This document shows positions 1-9,004 of a stretch of 64,000 nucleotides of DNA, piece after piece. The stretch comes from Trichloromonas sp034006665. Lineage in GTDB: Bacteria > Desulfobacterota > Desulfuromonadia > Desulfuromonadales > Trichloromonadaceae. Below the pieces are notes generated by a model. That model saw nothing but the letters and a program-made list of their open reading frames with translations, was not told the origin of the DNA and did not search any database. The position numbers and the translations under genes are program-made. The first letter of the stretch is position 1, and the number at the start of each line of letters is the position of its first letter. The stretch spans positions 62,001 to 126,000 of the forward strand of contig NZ_JAVESI010000004.1 in NCBI RefSeq assembly GCF_034006665.1, read 5' to 3'.

Positions 1-620
1 TCAAGGGCGCAGGTTTCCGAGGCGACGATGTAGGCGCCGTCGAGTTTGCCGAGAACCAGCGGCCGGAAACCGTTGGGGTCACGCACCGCCAGCATCCGGG
101 TTTCGGTGAGAAAAACCAGGCTGTACGCCCCCTTGACCTGGTTCAGGGCCATGGTCACCCGATCGGTGAGGGAATCACACTCGGAACGGGCAAGGAGGTG
201 GATGATGACCTCGGTATCGGCGATGGTGGAAAAGATTGAGCCTTTGCGCTCCAGGTCGTTGCGCACTTCCTGGGCGTTGACCAGGTTGCCGTTGTGGGCC
301 ACGGCAATGCTGCCGCGATGGTAATCGACGAGAATCGGCTGACAGTTCTTGAAATCGTTTCCTCCCGCCGTCGAGTAGCGCACATGGCCGATGGCGCTCT
401 TGCCGGGAAGATTCTCGAAGACCGAATCGTGCTTGAAGACGTCGGCGACCAACCCCATCCCCTTATGGGCATGAAGCCGGGTGCCGTCGGAAGCGACAAT
501 ACCGCAGCTCTCCTGGCCGCGATGCTGGAGAGCGTAAAGGCCGAGATAGGTCAGATTGGCGGCTTCAGGATGGCCATAAATGCCGAATACGCCGCATTCA
601 TCGTTGAATTTATCAAACAT
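1..620 (-). CDS. purF: Amidophosphoribosyltransferase, N-terminal part (cut by window edge)
   Basis: First committed step of purine synthesis: moves the amide nitrogen of glutamine onto PRPP. Only about the first 206 residues lie in the window. The protein starts MFDKFNDECGVFGIYG; Cys9 is the N-terminal nucleophile of the class II glutamine amidotransferase domain, exposed after an eight-residue propeptide is removed, as in Bacillus PurF. The stretches YALQHRGQES, GHVRYSTAG and the HNGNLVN loop are typical of the family. The start is preceded by GAGGAG at a rather long spacing of 12 bases. It lies downstream of purQ on the same strand, separated by about 115 bases, so it probably belongs to the purSL-purQ-purF transcript. 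The phosphoribosyltransferase half lies outside the window. Confidence 0.95.
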   Translation of the reverse strand, partial: MFDKFNDECGVFGIYGHPEAANLTYLGLYALQHRGQESCGIVASDGTRLHAHKGMGLVADVFKHDSVFENLPGKSAIGHVRYSTAGGNDFKNCQPILVDYHRGSIAVAHNGNLVNAQEVRNDLERKGSIFSTIADTEVIIHLLARSECDSLTDRVTMALNQVKGAYSLVFLTETRMLAVRDPNGFRPLVLGKLDGAYIVASETCAL

Positions 621-735
621 GCGCCAGGAAAGCTCCTCGGGACGACCCGTTAAAAAATTGAAAAAAGTTATTATTTGAACGGAGGTTAGAACCACATTGA
701 CGATATCACGGATGAACTTTTGAAAGCGACCCCGC

Positions 736-1566
736 CTAGAGCAGTTCCGCGCGGATGAAGTTCACGGCGTTGCGGTAGAGCCACAGCCCCATCCCCTCTT
801 CCGGCAGATGCTCCTCCCGGGTCCAGCGAGGATGATGGGTACGGTGGACATAGGCCTCGGGATGGGGCATGAGTCCGAAAACCCGCCCACTGGGGTCGCA
901 GACGCCGGCGATGGCATGGGTCGAGCCGTTGGGATTGAGGGGATAATCCATCGTCGGCACGGCGTAATCGGCGTCACAATACGTGAGCGCCGCCAGATGA
1001 GCGGATTCGATACGCTCCAGAACCTGGGGCACGCGTACCAGAAACTTGCCCTCGCCGTGGCGCACCGGCAGGTAGATGCCGGTCAGCCCCCGGGTATAGA
1101 CGCAGGGGGAAGCGGGGTCGACCTTGAGATAGGTCCAGCGATCCTCGAAACGGCCACTATCGTTGTGAGTCAAAGTCGCGGTTTGGGTGCGAAAATCGCC
1201 GTCCAGGGCGGGAAGCAGCCCCATCTTCACCATCAGCTGAAAACCGTTGCAGACCCCCATAACCAGCTTGCCCGCTTCGATAAAGCGATAGAGCTGGTCG
1301 GCCAGGCTCTCCGCACTCCCCTTGACCGGGGCATGGCGCAGGCGGTTGGCCCCGGCCTTGGCGCTGCCCAAGTCGTCGCCGTCGAGAAAGCCCCCGGCGA
1401 GATTGAGAAAATGGTAGCCGTCGAGTTTGACCCGGCCGGCCAGCAGTTCGGCGATGTGGACGATATCGGCGACCTCGGCTCCGGCCAGGCGGCAGGCATT
1501 GGCCACCTCCCGCTCACAGTTGGTGCCGTTACCGGTAATGACTAGGGAACGAACCTCTTTCGCCAT
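736..1566 (-). CDS. purQ: FGAM synthase glutamine amidotransferase subunit PurQ
   Basis: Glutaminase subunit of phosphoribosylformylglycinamidine synthase; it feeds ammonia to PurL in step four of purine synthesis. At 276 residues it is longer than the roughly 230-residue PurQ of Bacillus. The class I amidotransferase nucleophile is Cys106 in MGVCNGFQLM, and the His/Glu of the triad are H235 and E237 in MPHPEAYVHR. The gene starts one base after the purSL stop (TAAGATG), with a GGGAG Shine-Dalgarno inside the end of purSL, so the two subunits are translationally coupled. The pairing of a longer PurQ with a PurS-PurL fusion is a recognisable variant of the enzyme. Confidence 0.93.
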   Translation of the reverse strand: MAKEVRSLVITGNGTNCEREVANACRLAGAEVADIVHIAELLAGRVKLDGYHFLNLAGGFLDGDDLGSAKAGANRLRHAPVKGSAESLADQLYRFIEAGKLVMGVCNGFQLMVKMGLLPALDGDFRTQTATLTHNDSGRFEDRWTYLKVDPASPCVYTRGLTGIYLPVRHGEGKFLVRVPQVLERIESAHLAALTYCDADYAVPTMDYPLNPNGSTHAIAGVCDPSGRVFGLMPHPEAYVHRTHHPRWTREEHLPEEGMGLWLYRNAVNFIRAELL

Positions 1567-1567
1567 C

Positions 1568-4546
1568 TTACAGCTCCCGCAGAGGCGCCTGCCAGGCCTC
1601 TTTCAGTAGATTATTGGAGACATCGAGCAACATCCGTCCGGCGCGACGCAAGACCAGACGCTGTTCTTCGGTCACTTCGCCCAGGCAAGCCAACGCCTGG
1701 CCGGCGAAAAGGCTCTCGAAGCGCCCGCGCTCTTCGGGACGAATCGTGACCAGCAACCGGCTTGGCGATTCGGAGAAGAGCAGGGTGTCGTCGCGCAGCT
1801 CGCCCTCGGCAACGACGGCGTCGAGTTCGACGCGCAGGCCAAAGCCGCCCGCAAAGGCCTTCTCGGCTAAGGCCACGCCAAGACCGCCGTCGGAAAGGTC
1901 ATGGCAGGAGCGCACCAGGCCCTCCCGCTGGGCGGCGTTGAGGGTCCGGTAACGGGCCAGGGCCGCCTGTGCGTCGACCTTGGGCACGTTGCTCCCCAAA
2001 AAACCGAGTTCCGAATAGTATTCGGAGCCGCCGCACTCGTCGCGGGTTTCGCCGAGCAGATAGAGGAGATCGCCGGGACGTTTGACATCCATGGAGACCG
2101 CCTTACGCACGTCGGCAATCTTGCCGATGACGGAAAAGAGCACCGTCGGCGGAATGGAGATCTTGGTGTCGCCGATCTGGTAATCGTTCTTCATCGAATC
2201 CTTGCCCGAAATCAGCGGCACACCGAAGGCCAGGCAATAGTCGTACAGGGCCTTGTTCGCCCGCACCAGTTGGGCGGCCTTGTATTCGCCGTCGGGTGTT
2301 TTTTCGCTTTTGACCGGGTCGCACCAGCAGAAGTTGTCGAGACCGGCCACATGCTCGATATCGCCGCCCACCGCTACATAGTTGCGCAGGCCTTCGTCGA
2401 TGGCGCAGGCCATCATGTGATAGGTGTCGATATCCGAATAGCTCGGACAGATGCCGTGGGAAACCACCACCCCTTCGAAGGAATCGAAGAGCGGGCGGAA
2501 GACGGCGGCGTCGGAGGGGCCGTCGTTGGCGACCCCGACCAGCGGCTTGATGACCGTGCCGGCCTGAACCTCGTGGTCGTAACGGCGGATGACGCTCTCT
2601 TTCGAGCAGATATTGAGCCGTCCGAGAAGCTTGGCCAGTTCGGCGCCAAGGTCGGCGGGGACGGGGAAGACCGGCTCGACCGTTGACGGCGGCGTCCATT
2701 TGGCGGGAATAACCATCTGTGGCACGCCGCCGTGGAGAAACGCCATAGGCAGATAGGCCACGGTTTTCCCTTCGTAGAGGCAGTGGAAATAACCGGAATC
2801 GGTGAAGACGCCGAGAGCGACGGCTTCCACATCCATCTCCCGGGCGAGCTGGATGAATTCTTCCAGCTTGTCCGGCGGCACCGCCAGGGTCATGCGCTCC
2901 TGAGCTTCGGAGATGAGAATCTCCCAGGGCTGGAGACCGGGGTATTTGAGCGGGGCGCGGTCGAGATGGAGCTCGAAACCGCCGGTGTCCTCGCTCATCT
3001 CCCCCACCGAGGAGGAAAGACCGCCGGCGCCGTTGTCGGTGATGGAATTGTACAACCCGCGGTCGCGGGCGATGAGCAGGAAGTCGAACATGCGCTTCTG
3101 GGTGATGGGATCGCCGATCTGCACGGCGGTTACCGGCGAGCCTTCGTGCAGCTCCTCCGAGGAGAAGGTGGCGCCGTGGATGCCGTCCTTGCCGATGCGG
3201 CCGCCGGTCATGACGATGTGATCGCCGACCTGGGCCTGTTTCTCGTGGCAGGGCTTGCCGTTGAGGATGCGGGGCATGAGCGAGGCGGTGCCGCAATAGA
3301 CCAGGGGTTTGCCGGCGAAACGCTCGTCGAAGACGATGGAGCCGTTGACCGTGGGGATGCCGCTCTTGTTGCCGCCGTGCTCGACCCCTTCGACCACCCC
3401 CTCGAAGATCCGCCGGGGATGAAGCAGCCGGGGCGGCAGGGGTTTCTCATAAAAGGGCGAGGCGAAACAGAAGACGTCGGTATTGAAAATCAGCCGGGCA
3501 CCCATGCCCGTTCCCATGCCGTCGCGGTTGACCCCGACGATGCCGGTCAGGGCGCCGCCGTAAGGATCGAGGGCGCTCGGCGAGTTGTGGGTCTCGACCT
3601 TGAAGACCACGCTCCAGTCGCGGTTGAATTCGATGACCCCGGCGTTGTCCTTGAAGACCGAGAGACAGAAATCCTTTTCCCCCTTGGCTGCGCGGATGTC
3701 GCGGGTGGCGCCGACGATGTAGGTCTTGAAAAGGGAATTGATGCTTTCCTTGCGCCCCTGCTCATCCTCGTACTCGATGCGCGCCGAGAAGATCTTGTGC
3801 TTGCAGTGTTCGCTCCAAGTCTGGGCCAGCGCTTCAAGCTCGACATCGGTGAGCTTGGCGCCAAGGCCGACGTCGGCCCGGACCCGGGCAAAGCCGGGGT
3901 CGGCGACATGGGCCTGGATCGTCTTCATCTCGTCGAGATTGAGGGCGAGCATGCCGTCACGGCTGATCTGCATAAGCGCCTCATCGTCGACGTTAAGATT
4001 GATCTCTCGCACCTCGGGACGGGCGTCGCCGGTGACTTTGGGGGTCGTGACCCGCACTCCCTTATCCCGATTGAACTCGGCGGCGGTAACGATATCCCAG
4101 CGCTGGATCAGGCCGTTGCCGAGAAAGCCCGAGGCGATGCGCTCGGCGGCCGCTTTATCGATTTGCCCCTTGAGCAAATACTGCACCGAGGTGTAGACCG
4201 CCTCGCCGGCGGCGAAAGGACGACCGGTGAGATACTGGATCGCCTCGCGGGCGGTGCGGCCGACGTTGTCGGTCACGCCAGGGCGGAAGCCGACCTCGAT
4301 GAGCACGTCGAAATCCCGGGCCAGCGGGCGGTTGACCGCATAGTGCTGGATCACCGGATCGGAGAGGGGCCCGGCGGCGGCCGCCTCGATTTCGGCCTCG
4401 GCCAGGGCGGCGTCGACGGTATAAACATCCAGGGTACGGACCTGCTCCAGTTCTATGCCGAGATGCTCCCTGATTTCGCGCCTGACCCGCTCACCGCGAG
4501 GGTCTTTGACGTCATCCAGCAATCCGACTACGATTCTCCAGGCCAT
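1568..4546 (-). CDS. purL: FGAM synthase PurS-PurL fusion (PurSL)
   Basis: ATP-dependent synthetase subunit of phosphoribosylformylglycinamidine synthase, 992 residues. I start it at MAWRIVVGLL, where GAGGAG lies five bases upstream; an in-frame extension of 12 codons lacks such a site. The first 165 or so residues look like two PurS-type modules in tandem (about 1-80 and 85-165, each an alpha/beta unit). PurL proper follows, with the signatures TWSEHCKHK, KVETHNSPSA and the second-half SCHDLSDGG motif. In Bacillus, PurS is a separate small protein bridging PurQ and PurL; here it is covalently attached and the separate PurQ follows one base downstream. Confidence 0.92.
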   Translation of the reverse strand: MAWRIVVGLLDDVKDPRGERVRREIREHLGIELEQVRTLDVYTVDAALAEAEIEAAAAGPLSDPVIQHYAVNRPLARDFDVLIEVGFRPGVTDNVGRTAREAIQYLTGRPFAAGEAVYTSVQYLLKGQIDKAAAERIASGFLGNGLIQRWDIVTAAEFNRDKGVRVTTPKVTGDARPEVREINLNVDDEALMQISRDGMLALNLDEMKTIQAHVADPGFARVRADVGLGAKLTDVELEALAQTWSEHCKHKIFSARIEYEDEQGRKESINSLFKTYIVGATRDIRAAKGEKDFCLSVFKDNAGVIEFNRDWSVVFKVETHNSPSALDPYGGALTGIVGVNRDGMGTGMGARLIFNTDVFCFASPFYEKPLPPRLLHPRRIFEGVVEGVEHGGNKSGIPTVNGSIVFDERFAGKPLVYCGTASLMPRILNGKPCHEKQAQVGDHIVMTGGRIGKDGIHGATFSSEELHEGSPVTAVQIGDPITQKRMFDFLLIARDRGLYNSITDNGAGGLSSSVGEMSEDTGGFELHLDRAPLKYPGLQPWEILISEAQERMTLAVPPDKLEEFIQLAREMDVEAVALGVFTDSGYFHCLYEGKTVAYLPMAFLHGGVPQMVIPAKWTPPSTVEPVFPVPADLGAELAKLLGRLNICSKESVIRRYDHEVQAGTVIKPLVGVANDGPSDAAVFRPLFDSFEGVVVSHGICPSYSDIDTYHMMACAIDEGLRNYVAVGGDIEHVAGLDNFCWCDPVKSEKTPDGEYKAAQLVRANKALYDYCLAFGVPLISGKDSMKNDYQIGDTKISIPPTVLFSVIGKIADVRKAVSMDVKRPGDLLYLLGETRDECGGSEYYSELGFLGSNVPKVDAQAALARYRTLNAAQREGLVRSCHDLSDGGLGVALAEKAFAGGFGLRVELDAVVAEGELRDDTLLFSESPSRLLVTIRPEERGRFESLFAGQALACLGEVTEEQRLVLRRAGRMLLDVSNNLLKEAWQAPLREL

Positions 4547-4631
4547 GAATACTCCTCGGGCAACCTTCGTTAAAACAGGCACGGGCAGGACGCGTTGCCG
4601 CCCTGCCCCACAATATTTTTCCGGAATTGGC

Positions 4632-5408
4632 TTACGCCGACAGTTCCAGGCAGGCGGTCGCCTCGTCCTGCCTGCCGATCACCACCTGCGGCGCGCAAAG
4701 ATTCTGGGTGGCCAGGACGTGGGCGATGGTCGCTTGCGCCAGCTCGGGACGATTATTTTCAAGACTGAGATGGGCGAGAAAGACCACTTCGAGCCGGTCG
4801 GAAACCACCTCGCCGAGAAGGTCGGCGCAATCGTCGTTGGACAGATGCCCGTGATGGCCGCGAATCCGTTGTTTCAGCGGCCAAGGGTAAGGGCCATCGC
4901 GCAGCAGCAGCGGGTCGTGATTGGCTTCGATCACCAGGGCCCGGCACCCTTTCAGCCGTTCCCGGACCAGGCGCGTGGCGATCCCCAGATCGGTGGCCAC
5001 GCCGACCTTCCCCGCCGCCGTTTCGATCAGGAAGCCGACCGGCGCTACGGCATCGTGAGTCACGGGGAAAGGGGTAATCCGCAAACCCTTGCAGTCAATT
5101 GCTTCGCCCTCGGTGATTTCGCGCAGATCATCAATCCGGCCAAGGTTGGGCAGAGCAGCGCGAGTGGCATGATGCAGGTAGACAGGCAGGGAAAAGCGAC
5201 GGGACAAGGGACCGACGCCAAGGCAATGATCGCCGTGTTCGTGGGTCACGAAGAGGGCATCGAGTTCGTCGGCACCGACGCCGATCCCTTCCAGGCGGCG
5301 GGTCAGCTCCCGGGCCGGCAACCCGGCGTCGATGAGAATCCGGCTCTCGTCTGACTCAAGGTAGAGGGCATTCCCCCGGCTTCCGCTGGCTAACAGGCAA
5401 ATCCGCAC
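4632..5408 (-). CDS. MBL-fold metallohydrolase, WalJ/YycJ-like
   Basis: A 258-residue metallo-beta-lactamase-fold hydrolase. The metal-binding motif THEHGDH is at residues 55-61, followed by further metal-ligand candidates in FPVTHD, GVATDLG and the HHGHLSND segment. The start MRICLLASGSRGN and overall length match the YycJ/WalJ group. In firmicutes this protein sits beside the WalRK two-component system and has been linked to DNA repair and cell-wall homeostasis; the exact substrate is unknown. It has its own predicted promoter at 5443-5472. It lies between a histidine kinase and purSL on the same strand, but no functional link to either is evident. Confidence 0.8.
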   Translation of the reverse strand: MRICLLASGSRGNALYLESDESRILIDAGLPARELTRRLEGIGVGADELDALFVTHEHGDHCLGVGPLSRRFSLPVYLHHATRAALPNLGRIDDLREITEGEAIDCKGLRITPFPVTHDAVAPVGFLIETAAGKVGVATDLGIATRLVRERLKGCRALVIEANHDPLLLRDGPYPWPLKQRIRGHHGHLSNDDCADLLGEVVSDRLEVVFLAHLSLENNRPELAQATIAHVLATQNLCAPQVVIGRQDEATACLELSA

Positions 5409-5442
5409 GCATCGCTCCCCGTCCCGGGCTTGGGCGCCTGAC

Positions 5443-5472
5443 TATATACCGTAAATGTCAGGGAAGTCGCAA
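5443..5472 (-). promoter_or_regulatory. Predicted sigma70 promoter of the MBL hydrolase gene
   Basis: On the minus strand TTGCGA (5467-5472) and TATATA (5443-5448) are separated by 18 bases. Transcription would begin about 30 bases before the start codon of the metallohydrolase. Visual match only. Confidence 0.5.
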
Positions 5473-5502
5473 GGGAAAAACCGGTTTTCATCCGCCGTTG
5501 GT

Positions 5503-7539
5503 TCAGCTCTCGGCGGAGATGGGCAAGATGAGATGGAAGGTGCTTCCGGGGAAGCGATCGGGGTCGCAACCGGGGCTCTCCACCCAGACTTCGCCCCCGT
5601 GCATCTCGACGATTCCCTTGACGATGGTCAGGCCAAGACCGGTCCCCTTCCCTTTGAAAGCGACCTTGCCGGTGGAATGTTCCTCGATGATGCCGACCTC
5701 GTAGAATTTCTCGAAGACCCGCACCTGATCGGCGTCGTCAATGCCGATACCGGTATCGTGAATGAGAATTTCCACGAAGGGCGCCGGCGCTCGACCGATA
5801 CGCCGCCAGGAATCGTCTTCCGCCTCGTCCCGTTCGCCGATGTATTTGAGATAGTAGGAAAGGCGCGTCTCTACGGTAATGCGCCCGCCGTCGGGGGTGA
5901 ACTTGATGGAATTGACCACGAGGTTGGTGATGGCCTGGACCAGCCGGTCGGGGTCGCACATGATCTCCGGCAAATACTCGGCAAGACGCAGTTCGTGACT
6001 CTGCTGGCGAACCGTGAAGAAGTATTCGATCTCTTTGAGGGCCTGGCGAATCACCTGGTTGATGTCGACAACCCGGCGGCGCAGGCGCAGGGCGTGACTG
6101 TCGAGTATCGAAACATCAACCATATCGCGGACGATGTTGGAAAGGCGGTTGGTGGCCTCGTCGATATGGCGGATCATGAGCAGGGCCTCTTCGCCGATCT
6201 CGTCCGCCAATTCGTCAAGCAGGATATCCGCATAGCCGAGAATGACCGTCAGCGGGGTTTTCAGTTCGTGGGAGGCCAGGCCGAGGAAGGAATCCTTCAT
6301 CTGGTTAAGCCGCTTGAGCTCGGCAGTGCTGTGTTCGAGATTTTCGGTAATCTCCCGTTCCCGGGTGACGTCGCGATAGGTCATCTGCGTCATCCGTTTG
6401 CCGTCGCGACCCACCACCGGCGAACCCTTACCCCAGGCAATCAGCCGGGTGAGGTCCGTGGGACGGGTGAAGCGCACCTCGGCTTCATGGAATTTGCCAA
6501 GAAGAATATTCTGGTGCATTTCGTACTGGTCATCCACATTTTCACACGCCAGACGCTCCCAGAAGGCGAAGAGATTGGTTCCCTGCACGGCCTGGCGGGA
6601 GACGCCGAAAAAGGTCTCGGCCGCCTTGTTGAGCAGAACCAGCCGGTCCTCGTCGTCACTGACGAGAATGGCGTCGGAGGCATCCTCCAGCAGCGAGCGG
6701 TACATCTCGCGGCTACGCCCCAGTTCGGTGCCGATCTGTTCCTGACGTTCGTAGGAAAGCTGAAGCTCGCGGTTGGTCTCCTCCAACTCGCGGTAACTCT
6801 CGCTTATCTGCTCGTCGCGCTGACGCAGCGAGGCCGCCATCTCCTGCAACGCCGTGCCAAGTTCGGAGAAATCGGGGGTGGACATGGGCGGGATGACGAC
6901 CTTGAAGTTCCCGCCGGCGATTTCCTTGGCGACGTCGCACAGGCGGTGAATGGGGCCGACCAGATCGCGGCGGGTAAAGAAAAACACCAGTGCGAAAATC
7001 AGCAGAAAAGCGAGCCCGAAGATAAGAAAGGCCCGTTCCAAGGCCTTGTCGGTGCGTGCTTCCAGAACTGAATCGGGGAAACCGATGCGGATGCGCCCGG
7101 CGAGATTGCCGGACGCGTCGAACACCGGCAGGGAGAGATCAAAAACCTGCCCCCAGCGCGGAGTCATGAGCAGCGAAGTGGAGTCGGAGATGGCCTTGAT
7201 GAACTGGACACCGGTGAAAAAGTGGAAGGAAGGATCGCTGGAATAGAGCGGCTGTCCGACGGAATTTTCAATCAGACAATAATTGATTTCCGGGTCACCG
7301 CCGACAATCTCCTGACATCGGGCGTTGATCCCCTCCAGTTCGTCAAGGGGCAGGCCCAGAGCCAGAACTTTTTCGACGGCGGCCTTCAGTTCGGTAGCGA
7401 CACTCTGGCAGCGCAACAGCAGGCTGTCACGGTAATCGCGGCGAAACCCCTCGATGTTCAGAACGGTGTTGATCCCGATGGTTAAGCCGAGAACCAGAAA
7501 GACGAAGATCAGGATGCGCTTTTCGAGTGTACTTTTCAT
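5503..7539 (-). CDS. PAS-containing membrane sensor histidine kinase (orphan)
   Basis: A 678-residue hybrid of sensor and kinase domains. In order: membrane segment at about 9-28, extracytoplasmic sensor region at about 30-165 (CACHE-like by size, not by a confirmed match), second membrane segment at about 169-189, HAMP-type linker at about 190-242, coiled coil, PAS domain at about 275-395, HisKA with phospho-acceptor His424 in SHELKTPL, and HATPase with N542, DTGIG (594-598) and GKGTGLGL (629-636). All catalytic motifs are intact. No response-regulator gene lies nearby, so its partner is elsewhere. The start codon has no close Shine-Dalgarno (AAGGA is about 15-20 bases away), so the start is less certain than the gene itself. 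It is transcribed divergently from gapA. Confidence 0.9.
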   Translation of the reverse strand: MKSTLEKRILIFVFLVLGLTIGINTVLNIEGFRRDYRDSLLLRCQSVATELKAAVEKVLALGLPLDELEGINARCQEIVGGDPEINYCLIENSVGQPLYSSDPSFHFFTGVQFIKAISDSTSLLMTPRWGQVFDLSLPVFDASGNLAGRIRIGFPDSVLEARTDKALERAFLIFGLAFLLIFALVFFFTRRDLVGPIHRLCDVAKEIAGGNFKVVIPPMSTPDFSELGTALQEMAASLRQRDEQISESYRELEETNRELQLSYERQEQIGTELGRSREMYRSLLEDASDAILVSDDEDRLVLLNKAAETFFGVSRQAVQGTNLFAFWERLACENVDDQYEMHQNILLGKFHEAEVRFTRPTDLTRLIAWGKGSPVVGRDGKRMTQMTYRDVTREREITENLEHSTAELKRLNQMKDSFLGLASHELKTPLTVILGYADILLDELADEIGEEALLMIRHIDEATNRLSNIVRDMVDVSILDSHALRLRRRVVDINQVIRQALKEIEYFFTVRQQSHELRLAEYLPEIMCDPDRLVQAITNLVVNSIKFTPDGGRITVETRLSYYLKYIGERDEAEDDSWRRIGRAPAPFVEILIHDTGIGIDDADQVRVFEKFYEVGIIEEHSTGKVAFKGKGTGLGLTIVKGIVEMHGGEVWVESPGCDPDRFPGSTFHLILPISAES

Positions 7540-7920
7540 TATCGCGACAAACTGCCGTCCTTACGAGGGATCATGACCGGCACCGGCGAAAGGACCGGGC
7601 CGATACGAACAGAACACCTGAACTTCAAGATAAAAAACGCGAATGTGGCAGGAAAAACCAGTTGCCTTTTCGACAGTCTCGGGTAGACTCTGGGACTCGC
7701 AATGTGGCCGTTTTCGAATCAGGAATGTTGTTCCTTCTACCATAGCCCCCCTTTCCAGTTCAATAAATCATTCATGCCGTTCCAATGAAAAAAGGTTGAC
7801 GCGGCCCGTGACTTTGACTATCATGCCGCACGTTTGACCTCTTTAAGTATCCGTTTTAGAAGAGCTATCCAAGTCAAGGCACAATTATTAAAAAGTCTTC
7901 GCCCCCAAAGGAGAGCACCC
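7540..7920. other. Divergent intergenic region between histidine kinase and gapA
   Basis: About 380 bases without a convincing gene. The right third holds the gapA promoter (7796-7824) and a leader of about 90 bases. The left part must contain the control region of the histidine kinase gene, but I find no strong minus-strand promoter. Short open frames on both strands lack ribosome sites and codon bias. Confidence 0.6.
7796..7824 (+). promoter_or_regulatory. Sigma70 promoter of the gapA operon
   Basis: TTGACG (7796-7801) and TATCAT (7819-7824) are separated by exactly 17 bases. Transcription would begin near 7831, leaving a leader of about 90 bases before the gapA start. It probably drives gapA, pgk, tpiA and possibly secG. 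Confidence 0.7.
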
Positions 7921-8922
7921 ATGGCCATCAAGGTAGCGATCAACGGCTTCGGACGCATCGGCAGAAATTTCTTCCGGGCGGCCGCCGCCGCGAAAACCCT
8001 CGATATCGTCGCCGTCAACGACCTGACCGACGCTGCGACTCTTGCCCATCTGCTCAAATATGATTCGGTGCATGGCGCCTTCAAGGGCAAGGTCGAGGCC
8101 GGCAAGGATGAAATCATCGTCGACGGCAAGGCGATCAAGGTTCTCAAGTCGACCGATCCCGCCGCCCTGCCCTGGAAGGAACTCGGCGTCGAGATCGTCA
8201 TCGAATCGACTGGTCGCTTTACCGATCAGGAATCCGCCGGCAAACATCTCAAGGCCGGTGCCCGGAAAGTCATCATCAGCGCCCCCGGAAAAGATGTCGA
8301 TCTGACCGTCTGCATGGGGGTCAATGAGCAGGATTACGACCCGGCCAGGCATCACGTCGTCTCCAACGCCTCTTGCACCACCAACTGCCTGGCGCCGGTG
8401 GCTAAAGTGCTGCTTGAGAACTTCGGTATCGTCAAGGGGATGATGACGACCATCCATTCCTATACCAACGACCAGATGATCCTCGACCTGCCCCACAAGG
8501 ATCTGCGTCGGGCCCGCGCCGCCGCCCTGTCCATGATTCCCACCACCACCGGCGCCGCCAAAGCCGTTTCCCTGGTGCTCCCATCCCTCAAGGGCAAGCT
8601 CGACGGCGTTGCCGTGCGCGTTCCTACCCCCAACGTCTCGCTCGTCGACCTGGTGGTGGAAACCGAGAAGGCGACCAGCGTTGCCGAAGTCAACGCCGCC
8701 CTGAAAAAAGCCGCCGATGGGCCGCTCCAAGGGATTCTCAACTTCTGCGAGGAGCCGCTCGTCTCCTGCGATTTCAACGGCTGCCCGGCCTCTTCGACGG
8801 TCGATGCCGATTCCACCAACGTCATCGGCGGCACTCTGGTCAAGGTCATGTCCTGGTACGACAACGAATGGGGCTACTCCAACCGGGTGCACGACCTGGT
8901 CAATTTCATCGCCGCCAAGTAA
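7921..8922 (+). CDS. gapA: Glyceraldehyde-3-phosphate dehydrogenase, type I
   Basis: Interconverts glyceraldehyde 3-phosphate and 1,3-bisphosphoglycerate with NAD. It has 333 residues, the normal length. The N-terminal Rossmann motif is INGFGRIGRN (8-17), and Asp34 in VNDL favours NAD over NADP. The catalytic Cys152 lies in SNASCTTNCLAP. AAAGGAG precedes this start; an in-frame extension upstream is not supported by homology. It is the first gene of a glycolysis block (gapA, pgk, tpiA), which in an anaerobe of this type probably serves gluconeogenesis as much as glycolysis. A perfect 16-bp hairpin follows the stop codon and may reduce read-through into pgk. Confidence 0.97.
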   Translation: MAIKVAINGFGRIGRNFFRAAAAAKTLDIVAVNDLTDAATLAHLLKYDSVHGAFKGKVEAGKDEIIVDGKAIKVLKSTDPAALPWKELGVEIVIESTGRFTDQESAGKHLKAGARKVIISAPGKDVDLTVCMGVNEQDYDPARHHVVSNASCTTNCLAPVAKVLLENFGIVKGMMTTIHSYTNDQMILDLPHKDLRRARAAALSMIPTTTGAAKAVSLVLPSLKGKLDGVAVRVPTPNVSLVDLVVETEKATSVAEVNAALKKAADGPLQGILNFCEEPLVSCDFNGCPASSTVDADSTNVIGGTLVKVMSWYDNEWGYSNRVHDLVNFIAAK

Positions 8923-8940
8923 CCCGTTTCCGCCGAACAC

Positions 8941-8978
8941 AACAAAAGGCAGGATCAAGCGATCCTGCCTTTTGTTTT
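8941..8978 (+). terminator. Perfect hairpin between gapA and pgk (terminator or attenuator)
   Basis: Arms 8941-8956 and 8961-8976 pair perfectly over 16 bp around the loop AAGC, ending in TTTTGTTTT. This is a strong intrinsic-terminator shape, yet pgk starts only 27 bases later with no separate promoter visible, so it probably lets a fraction of transcripts through or protects the gapA 3' end. Confidence 0.75.
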
Positions 8979-9004
8979 ACCCATCCCCCTTTGGAGATTT
9001 GCGT

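Noticed and set aside
2732..4573. 613-codon plus-strand frame opposite purSL
   Set aside because: Antisense shadow of a conserved enzyme; composition mirrors the complementary codons.
5455..7071. 538-codon open frame on the plus strand opposite the histidine kinase
   Set aside because: It is the exact antisense of a kinase with all motifs intact; the product has no recognisable domain and the frame is a by-product of GC-rich codon use.
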